Source: Chloroflexota bacterium (GTDB lineage: Bacteria; Chloroflexota; Ktedonobacteria; Ktedonobacterales; Ktedonobacteraceae). From it: a stretch of DNA of 22,519 nt. Location: NCBI GenBank assembly GCA_005881495.1, contig VBHI01000055.1, forward strand, positions 1 to 22,519. Direction: 5' to 3'. Shown here in pieces: positions 8,261-14,698 of this stretch. The notes beneath the pieces were generated by a model. The model saw only the letters and a program-made list of their open reading frames with translations, was not told the origin of the DNA and ran no database searches. The position numbers and the translations under genes are program-made. Within the stretch, counting starts at the first letter, position 1; every line of letters begins with the position of its first letter.

Positions 8261-8924
8261 TTACGCTTCATTCCTCGCGGCCAGCAGACGCGCGAGGCTT
8301 TGATACAAGGGTAGATCTGTTGAACCATCTAGCCAGCCAAATTGTCCTACTGGATTGGTCTCAACGTACACATATCTGTTATCCGAGGTGTAGAAATCCC
8401 AGCAACTTATAGATGATCTTTCCACCACACTCTATATGAAACTGCTTCAACGCGTCAGGGTCGTTGGTAATGAGCGTGCGTGGGATATCTAAACCGAGCG
8501 AATGTGCTATTTGCAACTGGCGCGCTTTATACGATGCTTCACGGATCGCGTCTGGATGATTTACCCACAATCCAGGGATAGTACGTAAAAGGCCCCAAAG
8601 ACCCGATCTAGCCTCGCGCTCAATAAATTCTTTTTCTATTGCTGGCAGGGCTGTGTTCGCAGTGATGTGAGTTGGCCGGCGATACCACACACTGCCGGCC
8701 TCTTCCAAGTGGATCGGTCTTCCATCAGAGAGTAGTAAGCTGCTCTTACTACCAGCGTTACCAAGGCGGGCAATCAGCACAGCTTGAGTGGGAAAATCGC
8801 CGGGATCAAAAAGTACCCAGGGGTGATCGAGTTTGTCTAGCTCTATCACTAAATGGCTTACATGTGGATCATCACGGTTAGACAAAATAAGTGTTTTCTT
8901 TACGATAACATTCCTCTTCGTCAT
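8261..8924 (-). pseudogene. ATP-grasp graspetide ligase (TgmB/MvdD-like), internal deletion plus frameshift
   Basis: Intact enzymes (~320-330 residues) activate Asp/Glu side chains of the precursor with ATP to form omega-ester or omega-amide crosslinks. Here residues 1-~175 from ATG 8924 match the N-terminal half: TLILSNRDDPHVSHLVIEL, FDPGDFPTQ, SVWYRRPTH, then the first ATP-binding lysine GGKIIYK. The frame then runs into LLGFLHLG and stops at 8379. In the other frame, directly at that point, the family C-terminus appears: DFYTSDNRYVYVETNPVGQF, GWLDGSTDLPLYQSLARLL, stop 8261-8263. The two halves abut, so about 95-110 residues between the lysine and the metal-binding E-x-N motif are gone. These include the Q-E and D-x-R segment needed for catalysis. 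The start overlaps the precursor gene by 47 bases. Confidence 0.8.
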
Positions 8925-9144
8925 CTTCCTCGTCTTCGTCGTATATAGGATCAAGTTTGCTCGTGCCATCATTTGACGTCTCCTCGCTATCGCTAGTGGT
9001 GACCTTTCCAAACAATGGCGAAGGGTTTTTTGGCAATGGCACATATAAAAACTGCATGCCAAAGGGAGAATCTTGGCGTGCCTGAATATGCTCTAGCTCT
9101 GGTGAATGATAAATAGGATTCTCAGTTTCTATGGTAGAGGACAT
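8878..9144 (-). CDS. Graspetide precursor peptide, TgmA-like
   Basis: An 88-residue peptide, substrate of the neighbouring ATP-grasp ligase. ATG 9144 has a strong GGAGAGGGG site upstream. A longer in-frame start at 9225 would run past this site and overlap the promoter. Leader residues 1-47 contain SPFGMQFLYVPLPKNPSPLF. The PFG[LM]xF motif is the recognition element of ATP-grasp-targeted RiPPs. The presumed core (48-88) is rich in Thr/Ser acceptors (TTSDSEETSNDGTSK) followed by ten consecutive acidic residues (69-78) and a tail CYRKENTYFV, consistent with ester/amide crosslinking. Its last codons overlap the ligase start. It has no cleavage GG motif. Core boundaries are inferred. Confidence 0.75.
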   Translation of the reverse strand: MSSTIETENPIYHSPELEHIQARQDSPFGMQFLYVPLPKNPSPLFGKVTTSDSEETSNDGTSKLDPIYDEDEEDDEEECYRKENTYFV

Positions 9145-9216
9145 ACTAACCCCTCTCCTAATCAGACAAGCAGCAACACGCACTTCCATAATAGCACTAC
9201 AGTCGACGACATCGTC

Positions 9217-9245
9217 AGTGTACAATATCGTCTACTATCAGTCAA
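9217..9245 (-). promoter_or_regulatory. Sigma-70-type promoter of the graspetide operon
   Basis: On the minus strand TTGACT (9240-9245) and TACACT (9217-9222) are separated by exactly 17 bases. Transcription would start near 9210, giving a leader of ~65 bases before the precursor ATG at 9144. GACGAT occurs both in the spacer and just after the -10. Confidence 0.55.
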
Positions 9246-9302
9246 ACAAAATATCATAACTAACCCTGCCAACGCAGTTAAGATGATTGCAGATTTTCCC
9301 CA

Positions 9303-9331
9303 TTGCATTTTCCACGTATTAGGTGTATATA
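9303..9331 (+). promoter_or_regulatory. Candidate radC promoter
   Basis: TTGCAT (9303-9308) and TATATA (9326-9331) are 17 bases apart in the region divergent from the graspetide operon. Both boxes are imperfect. The leader would be about 35 bases. Confidence 0.3.
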
Positions 9332-9372
9332 AGGTTCAGCAAACCACTCTATAAAATAAGGAGAGGCCCCCT

Positions 9373-10107
9373 ATGATGCCTACCGTCGAAAAAGCCTCTG
9401 GTAAACTTGCCCTCGTCAAACTCGAATACCACCCCACCATCCATGACATGCCCACCGAAGAACGACCGCGCGAACGACTCCAACACTATGGCCCCAAGGC
9501 CCTCTCAACAGCGGAATTGCTGGCTATTATCTTGCGCACCGGCACATCGCGCGACAACGTGATCGAGTTAGCCGGCAAGTTACTGGCGAAATACGGCGGT
9601 CTCAGCGGCCTGATGCGCGCAGAATTTAGTGAACTATGTACGGAGCATGGACTGGGAGAAGCCAAAGCCTCGCAATTGAAGGCCGCTTTGGAGATGGGAC
9701 GGCGACTTGGTATGCTGCAAGATGATGAGAAATACCAGATTAAATCTCCTGCCGACGCGGCCAATCTGGTGATGCCAGAGATGATGTATCTGGATCATGA
9801 GCAGATGCGGATTTTAGTCCTGGATACGAAAAACCAGGTCATGGAGAATTTCAGCCGCTACCAGGGCACGGTCAACAGCTCGGTCCTGCGCGCAGCGGAA
9901 ATATATCGCCAGGCCATTATTCGCAACTGTCCTGCCGTGATCATCTGTCACAATCATCCCAGTGGAGACCCGACGCCTTCGCCTGAGGATATCCAGGTTA
10001 CCGAGCAGTTGGTTGAGGCGGGAAAGCTTCTAGATATTGAGTTAGTCGATCACATTGTAATTGGGAGCCACCGCTTTGTCAGTTTGAAAGAGAGGTTGCG
10101 CTGGTAA
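9373..10107 (+). CDS. radC: RadC family JAB-domain protein (UPF0758)
   Basis: The 244 residues have the standard RadC layout. The N-terminal helix-hairpin-helix region is ~40-110 (LSTAELLAIILRTGTSRDN, then LCTEHGLGEAKASQLKAAL). The C-terminal JAB/MPN metalloprotease-like domain is ~125-244 with the JAMM signature HNHPSGDPTPSPED: His193, His195, Ser203 and Asp206. The biochemical role is unsettled; the original repair assignment was withdrawn, and the family is often tied to mobile DNA and recombination. ATG 9373 follows AGGAG (9359-9363), with a second ATG immediately after. The gene is single, divergent from the graspetide genes, and ends 8 bases before the large palindrome shared with lon. 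Confidence 0.93.
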   Translation: MMPTVEKASGKLALVKLEYHPTIHDMPTEERPRERLQHYGPKALSTAELLAIILRTGTSRDNVIELAGKLLAKYGGLSGLMRAEFSELCTEHGLGEAKASQLKAALEMGRRLGMLQDDEKYQIKSPADAANLVMPEMMYLDHEQMRILVLDTKNQVMENFSRYQGTVNSSVLRAAEIYRQAIIRNCPAVIICHNHPSGDPTPSPEDIQVTEQLVEAGKLLDIELVDHIVIGSHRFVSLKERLRW

Positions 10108-10114
10108 GCGCAAA

Positions 10115-10178
10115 ATAGAAGGATGGTGCTGAATTATGCCAAACGTCGGTTTAGCATAATTCAGCACCATCCTTCTAT
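10115..10178. terminator. Perfect 25-bp palindrome shared by radC and lon ends
   Basis: Arms at 10115-10139 and 10154-10178 are exact reverse complements. After one C/A mismatch the hairpin continues with AAAC/GTTT around a GTCG tetraloop, giving about 30 paired positions. It starts 8 bases after the radC stop, and the lon stop codon lies inside the right arm. It probably terminates both convergent transcripts, although no T-run follows. The length and perfection are unusual for a plain terminator and could also mark a dispersed palindromic repeat. Confidence 0.6.
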
Positions 10179-12865
10179 ACTTCCTGCGCCTGTGCTGCCG
10201 CGACCTTCTCGATCTTCCGTCTCTTCGGACGTTCGTGGCCGTTGGCGGTCTCTGTGGCTTTCGCCTTGTGATCCTGCTTCGCGGGTTCAAGCGCGGCATC
10301 GAGCACCTGGCGAATTTCGGTGACGAAGACAAAGTGCATCTCATCGCGCAGCTCTTTGGGCAGGTCTTCCAGCAAATCCTGCTCGTTCTTCTTGGGCAGA
10401 ATGACCGTGCGAATGCCTGAGCGGTATGCCGCCAGCACCTTCTCTTTGACCCCACCAATGGGCATTACCTTGCCACGCAGCGTAATTTCACCGGTCATGG
10501 CGACATCAGAACGCACCTTGCGACCACTTGCCAGCGAAACCAGCACGGTCACCATGGTCACGCCGGCCGAGGGTCCATCTTTGGGGATGGCGCCCGCGGG
10601 CACGTGAATATGGACATTCTGATTAGCTGACTCTTTCATAACGTCACCCAGTTGCCCGGTCAGGATTAACTGATTCTGCTTGCTTGCCATGGCGGCAGCC
10701 TCGATGAAGATGATCTCACCGCCCACAGCTGTCCACACCAGCCCGGTGGCAATACCAGGGCGGTCAATGCGTTCAGCCGCTTCCTCGAAGAAGCGCTGTC
10801 GCCCGAGGTACTCGGGAATGTGTTCGGCTGTTACGGCAATAGGTGTCTTCCTGCCCTCCGCGATCTGCTTCGCCACTTTGCGGCAGAGCGAACCAACTTC
10901 TCGTTCCAGGTTACGCACGCCCGCCTCGCGCGTATAGTCGCGGGCAATACGGCGCAAGGCATCATCATCAACGGTCAGTTCGTCTTTGTTTAGCCCATTG
11001 GCCTCAAGCTGCTTGGGCAAAAGGTAATTGCGCGCGATATGCAGTTTCTGCTCTTCGGTATAGCCCGAGAGTTCCAGGATCTCCATACGGTCGCGCAAGG
11101 CCGCCGGAATTGTCTCCAAGGAATTGGCTGTGGCGATAAACATCACCCTGGACAGGTCAAAAGCGAGATCCAGGTAGTTATCACGGAAGTTATAGTTTTG
11201 CTCAGGGTCAAGCACTTCCAGCAAGGCCGAGGAGGGATCGCCGCGCCAGTCTGCGCCGACCTTATCAACCTCGTCCAGCATGATCACCGGGTCATTGGCC
11301 TCCACGCGGCGCAGCGTCTGTATGATGCGTCCAGGCATGGCGCCGATATAGGTGCGGCGGTGACCGCGAATCTCGGCCTCATCGCGAATGCCGCCAAGCG
11401 ACATGCGGGCGAACCTTCGTCCGAGCGCTCTGGCGATTGACTGGCCAAGCGATGTCTTGCCAACCCCAGGAGGGCCGACAAAACAGAGAATCGGTTCGCG
11501 ATTGATCTGCCGTGTGGCCTCATCTGATTGCAATGGCTGTGTCGGCCTGATTCCTTCTGAGTCAGCGCCCTCGGAAGCCGCCTCAGCTTCCTGCTGGAGA
11601 CGCTCAGCAACGCGCTCTTCCTTCAAGCGGCGCACTGCCAGGTACTCGAGGATGCGATCTTTGATCTTTTCCAGGTCGTAATGGTCGTGGTCAAGCACCT
11701 GGCGTGCGTGGGGCACATCGATCTTCTCGCCGGTGCTCTTAGACCAGGGCAGGCTTGCTAGCAATTCGAGGTATGTGCGAATGATGCTATATTCAGGTGA
11801 GACAGTGGGTAACTTCTCAAGCCGTGAAAGTTCACGGTTTGCTTCTTTCAGTGCCTCCTCTGGCATCTTCGCTTCATCGATCTTGCGGCGTAGCTCGTTG
11901 GCAGTGGCCTGCTCTTCGCTTTCCTCGCCAAGTTCACGCTGAATAGCCTTGAGCTGTTCGCGCAACAGGTATTCGCGCTGTACTTTGCCCATTTCTTCCT
12001 GCGCGCTTGTCTGAATCTTCTTGCCAAGCTCGAATATTTCCAGCTCATGCGATAGGTAGTTGCTGAGGTTTTCCAACTTGGCGCGTACAGAATCGAGTTC
12101 AAGCAATTTCTGACGCAGTTCAAGCTCCATCTGCATGAAGGTGGCAATCACGTACACAACCTGGCGCGGTTCTTCCAGGTTCAGCGTGGCGGCGGCAACC
12201 CCTTCGGGTACATTCTGTACCAGGGCGACCAGTCGCTGGAAGTAGCTGACGACGTTACGTTTAATGGCCTCGGTTTCGTTGTCAGTTTCCTGCGTATCCG
12301 GCTTCAGCGTAACGTGGGCGGCCAGGTAGGGTTTTTCTTGCGCCAATTCGCCGATCTCCACCCGCTCAAGGCCCTGCACAATAATCTGAATAGTGCCATC
12401 GGGCATACGGATCATGCGAGCAACACGCGACACTGTGCCAATTTTGAAGATATCATCCAGGCCAGCCTGCTCCGTCTCGGCTGATTTCTGTGCTACCAAT
12501 ACGACCAGGCGATCGCCGCGCATGACGTCATCGATCAGGCGAATAGAACGCTCCTGGCCTACACCAAGCGGTTGCACTGCGAAAGGGTAAATGACGATAT
12601 CTTTGAGCGGTAAAACTGGCAGCACATCGGGGATAGTCAAACGCTCCTCTTCCTCTGAGCTTTGCCGTTCCTCCGCCTCTTCTTCAGGCTTTTGATCGCC
12701 TGGCTCTTTGTCCTGGGGCAAGGAGGTACCGTCTGGTGTTTCGCCAGCAAGAGGCTGTTTGTTTTCATCATCGGTGTGGTTATCTTCACCTGGAGCAGCG
12801 GCGGGCTTTATTGCTTCCGGCTGATCCTCGTGCTCTATTTCGGGTTGTATATGTTCTTTTTCCAT
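10175..12865 (-). CDS. lon: ATP-dependent protease Lon (LonA)
   Basis: A cytoplasmic AAA+ serine protease that degrades misfolded and regulatory proteins. Counted from ATG 12865: an acidic Glu/Asp/Pro/Lys-rich extension (~1-75), the Lon N-terminal substrate domain (LPVLPLKDIVIYPFAVQPLG), a coiled-coil segment, Walker A GPPGVGKT (464-471), Walker B VIMLDEVDKVG (~526), and a peptidase domain with the catalytic dyad Ser766 in KDGPSAGVT and Lys809 in GVKEKVLAAY, 43 residues apart as in E. coli Lon. The total is ~896 against a usual ~780-820. The excess is the acidic N-terminus, an insert just before Walker A (AASEGADSEGIRPTQ) and a basic C-terminal tail (RPKRRKIEK). ATG 12865 is preceded by GAGAAG. 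TTG 12883 is possible but lacks a site. It lies 47 bases after hsp20. Confidence 0.95.
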   Translation of the reverse strand: MEKEHIQPEIEHEDQPEAIKPAAAPGEDNHTDDENKQPLAGETPDGTSLPQDKEPGDQKPEEEAEERQSSEEEERLTIPDVLPVLPLKDIVIYPFAVQPLGVGQERSIRLIDDVMRGDRLVVLVAQKSAETEQAGLDDIFKIGTVSRVARMIRMPDGTIQIIVQGLERVEIGELAQEKPYLAAHVTLKPDTQETDNETEAIKRNVVSYFQRLVALVQNVPEGVAAATLNLEEPRQVVYVIATFMQMELELRQKLLELDSVRAKLENLSNYLSHELEIFELGKKIQTSAQEEMGKVQREYLLREQLKAIQRELGEESEEQATANELRRKIDEAKMPEEALKEANRELSRLEKLPTVSPEYSIIRTYLELLASLPWSKSTGEKIDVPHARQVLDHDHYDLEKIKDRILEYLAVRRLKEERVAERLQQEAEAASEGADSEGIRPTQPLQSDEATRQINREPILCFVGPPGVGKTSLGQSIARALGRRFARMSLGGIRDEAEIRGHRRTYIGAMPGRIIQTLRRVEANDPVIMLDEVDKVGADWRGDPSSALLEVLDPEQNYNFRDNYLDLAFDLSRVMFIATANSLETIPAALRDRMEILELSGYTEEQKLHIARNYLLPKQLEANGLNKDELTVDDDALRRIARDYTREAGVRNLEREVGSLCRKVAKQIAEGRKTPIAVTAEHIPEYLGRQRFFEEAAERIDRPGIATGLVWTAVGGEIIFIEAAAMASKQNQLILTGQLGDVMKESANQNVHIHVPAGAIPKDGPSAGVTMVTVLVSLASGRKVRSDVAMTGEITLRGKVMPIGGVKEKVLAAYRSGIRTVILPKKNEQDLLEDLPKELRDEMHFVFVTEIRQVLDAALEPAKQDHKAKATETANGHERPKRRKIEKVAAAQAQEV

Positions 12866-12912
12866 AGTATTCTTCTCACTCAATACAGGGAATATTCACT
12901 CGCTCTCTTCGG

Positions 12913-13392
12913 CTATTGTTTTGTGGTGCTCGGCTGTATTTGAACACGTTCTGAAATGCTCTCAGGCATCTTTTTTGGTAGATCAACCCATAAAAAACCA
13001 TTTTCGTAACGTGCCTTTATGTTATCTCTATCAATGGGAGAGAGAATAAGCACCTCAACGCGAAATGGCCCATAGCGAATTTGTGCTTCATCATAGTACA
13101 GGTTCTCATTACGTGCGGGATCGTCGTGCCTTTCACCACTTATCACAAGAGCATCTTCATACAGCGTCACCTCGATTTCTTCTTCTCTCATCCCCGCGAG
13201 TTCTATTTTGATAGTCATCATCTCTGCTGACTCGCGTATGTCAGCCAGGGGTCGCCATGTTGCCGAACGTTGAAGAATAGACTGGTGGCTTTGTCGTAAA
13301 GCATCATGTAAAAGTTGACGGTAGTGACGCTCCAGTTGTTGCTGCGATCCATCTGTATAGCGGTAGGTCACATACCGGTAGCGAATACGCAT
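12913..13392 (-). CDS. hsp20: Small heat-shock protein, Hsp20/alpha-crystallin family
   Basis: A 159-residue ATP-independent holdase. The N-terminal ~45 residues are Arg/Gln/Tyr-rich (RYRYVTYRYTDG). The alpha-crystallin domain runs ~47-145: WRPLADIRESAEMMTIKIEL, AGMREEEIEVTLYEDALVIS, GERHDD, and the diagnostic ending YENGFLWVDLPKK. The C-terminal I-x-I anchor is represented only by VQI. ATG 13392 has AGAGGG upstream. lon follows on the same strand after a short gap, so chaperone and protease are probably co-transcribed and stress-induced. I see no CIRCE-type repeat. A GGGAA-N5-TTCCC dyad lies 42 bases upstream. Confidence 0.9.
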   Translation of the reverse strand: MRIRYRYVTYRYTDGSQQQLERHYRQLLHDALRQSHQSILQRSATWRPLADIRESAEMMTIKIELAGMREEEIEVTLYEDALVISGERHDDPARNENLYYDEAQIRYGPFRVEVLILSPIDRDNIKARYENGFLWVDLPKKMPESISERVQIQPSTTKQ

Positions 13393-13433
13393 AGTTGGTT
13401 CCCTCTAATATATACGTACCATCGGGGTGCTTA

Positions 13434-13448
13434 GGGAATGTTGTTCCC
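13434..13448. promoter_or_regulatory. GGGAA-N5-TTCCC dyad upstream of hsp20-lon
   Basis: A perfect 5-bp inverted repeat with a five-base centre lies 42 bases before the hsp20 start. It may be an operator or a leader hairpin. I could not place a convincing sigma-70 promoter around it. Confidence 0.25.
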
Positions 13449-13522
13449 GGAGGGATGTTGGATCTCCCACGTATTTTTCCCTATTTCTCTCCCCATAGGA
13501 TAAATTACCTGCGAACGAAAAA

Positions 13523-13568
13523 GGCAAAAGGTACAAAGTACAGGATATTTTGCTCTTTGACCTTTGCC
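13523..13568 (-). terminator. Rho-independent terminator after the zinc-ribbon gene
   Basis: GGCAAAAGGTACAAAG (13523-13538) pairs with CTTTGACCTTTGCC (13555-13568), with single-base bulges, around a 16-base loop. Read on the minus strand the stem is followed by CCTTTTTCG, a T5 tract. It lies 36 bases after the stop of the small minus-strand gene. On the plus strand TTTTG follows, so it may also work weakly in the other direction. Confidence 0.6.
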
Positions 13569-13603
13569 TTTTGTCGCGAATGTGCTCGAAGGAGAAAAAT
13601 GGA

Positions 13604-13819
13604 TTACGATATAGCCAGGTCTTTTTCTCCATTAGCGAGGGCTTTCTGGCATTCTGGGCAGAGATATTCATACTCAGAATTGCTATCGGAAAGCACGTCA
13701 CTCTGGATAATACGGGCATCACGTAATCGTGTTATCTTGTTACATCTTGCACAATTGACATATGTTTCCGAGATGGCGGTACGTCGGGTTCCAAGAACGT
13801 CTTCCTGCATGTCCGACAC
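13604..13819 (-). CDS. Small four-cysteine zinc-ribbon protein, unknown role
   Basis: A 71-residue protein with two CxxC knuckles about 30 residues apart (NCARCNKITRLRDARI, then YLCPECQKALANG), which should bind one zinc ion in a ribbon. No catalytic domain is visible. GTG 13819 gives 71 residues. ATG 13810, preceded by AGGTG, gives 68 and may be the true start. It is followed by a good terminator, so it is its own transcription unit, separate from hsp20-lon downstream. Such proteins may act as transcription or translation accessory factors, but nothing here fixes the role. Confidence 0.65.
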   Translation of the reverse strand: MSDMQEDVLGTRRTAISETYVNCARCNKITRLRDARIIQSDVLSDSNSEYEYLCPECQKALANGEKDLAIS

Positions 13820-14132
13820 CTGCCTTTCTTTCCGTTTCAGTAGTTTCTAACGCCTAGCAGAGTAAGACCTAAAGTATCTTGTCCAAAGAAGAGAGGACGT
13901 ACATTAACAGTCCACATAAGGCCTTCTTGCATGACCCCGTCCGTATTGATTATGGCACGTCGAACGGAAAATTGCAAGTGAGTTTGACGAGTGCCTGACT
14001 ATGTGCTACTATATTTCCATAATCTTCATTGGTACCTATTTCACCTGGTACCTGAGTGAACCGCTGGATTTTGAGTGCGTGATTGCTATGGATGGCTAGA
14101 GTGGCCGTCCCTACAAAAAGGCAAGAAATACC
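13820..14132. other. Intergenic region between divergent small genes
   Basis: About 310 bases without a supported gene. It holds the plus-strand promoter listed separately and two GGTACC palindromes 16 bases apart (GGTACC starts near 14032 and 14048). The end, around TGGCCGTCCCTAC (~14101-14114), looks like the edge of a dispersed intergenic repeat, but only one copy is in this window. A minus-strand ORF (13950-14144) crosses this region and is not convincing. Confidence 0.35.
13984..14012 (+). promoter_or_regulatory. Sigma-70-type promoter for the proline-rich hypothetical
   Basis: TTGACG (13984-13989) and TACTAT (14007-14012) are separated by exactly 17 bases. The transcript would start near 14019 and have a ~115-base leader before ATG 14133. 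Confidence 0.5.
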
Positions 14133-14636
14133 ATGCTCACGCAAGGGATCAAACGCTGGTTAACTAAGCTGTTTGGGTGGTGGCCCTGGAAGAAGCAACA
14201 TGAGCGCCAATATGCTCAAGCAACAAACCTTTTGAACAAAGGCGCTGCGCAGGAATCCATTTTCCGCTCAACAAATGATGGGGCTCCTCCCCATTCTGGT
14301 GTTGCTCCTCTTATTGTTGGACAGGGTGAAACGAGCCAGACAAGTCTCTCAACCATAGATGAATGGCCAGAGCGTGTCGTTCAGGCAACTCCACCCTCCA
14401 TTGAAAAGGTCGATCCGCCGCAACCACCAGCACTTTTACCAATAACCCCTCCCAATGATTCTTCGCCAATAGCTGAAGACATTTCCGAGAATGCTAACTC
14501 TTTATTTTCAGAAGGACCACCACCTTCGCCAACGCCAGATCAGAAATTGGAATTTCTACAGTATCTTGTCAATCGGGGCATTGTGAACGAGGGCTTTGTC
14601 GAGGGGCAGGTACCTGAGCAGTATAAAAATAAATAG
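14133..14636 (+). CDS. Hypothetical protein, tryptophan-rich N-terminus and proline-rich middle
   Basis: The 167 residues fall into three parts. An N-terminal basic, aromatic helix (IKRWLTKLFGWWPWKKQ) could lie on a membrane surface. A low-complexity Pro/Ser/Thr-rich middle spans ~50-130. A compact C-terminal segment (PDQKLEFLQYLVNRGIVNEG, ending PEQYKNK) looks folded. There is no signal peptide and no family I recognise. The start ATG 14133 has only AAGG some 12 bases upstream. A good promoter precedes it, and it is convergent with the next gene. The coding call rests on the open frame, the promoter and the ordered C-terminus. Confidence 0.6.
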   Translation: MLTQGIKRWLTKLFGWWPWKKQHERQYAQATNLLNKGAAQESIFRSTNDGAPPHSGVAPLIVGQGETSQTSLSTIDEWPERVVQATPPSIEKVDPPQPPALLPITPPNDSSPIAEDISENANSLFSEGPPPSPTPDQKLEFLQYLVNRGIVNEGFVEGQVPEQYKNK

Positions 14637-14637
14637 C

Positions 14638-14677
14638 AAGGAAAGAGAAACATAATACGCCATGTTCCTCCTTCCTT
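14638..14677. terminator. Weak imperfect hairpin between convergent genes
   Basis: AAGGAAAGAGAA (14638-14649) can pair imperfectly with TTCCTCCTTCCTT (14665-14677), directly after the stop of the plus-strand hypothetical. One mismatch, one bulge and no strong T-run make this tentative. Confidence 0.25.
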
Positions 14678-14698
14678 ACTATCTTTTCTCCCTATGGA

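Noticed and set aside
10123..10323. Plus-strand frame starting inside the radC/lon palindrome (and its mirror on the other strand)
   Set aside because: The similar starts on the two strands simply reflect the palindrome; the rest is antisense to lon.
13950..14144. Minus-strand 64-residue frame in the gap before the proline-rich hypothetical
   Set aside because: It overlaps a good plus-strand promoter and the start of the plus-strand gene, and its start codon has no convincing ribosome binding site. It could belong to a dispersed repeat but is not supported as a gene.
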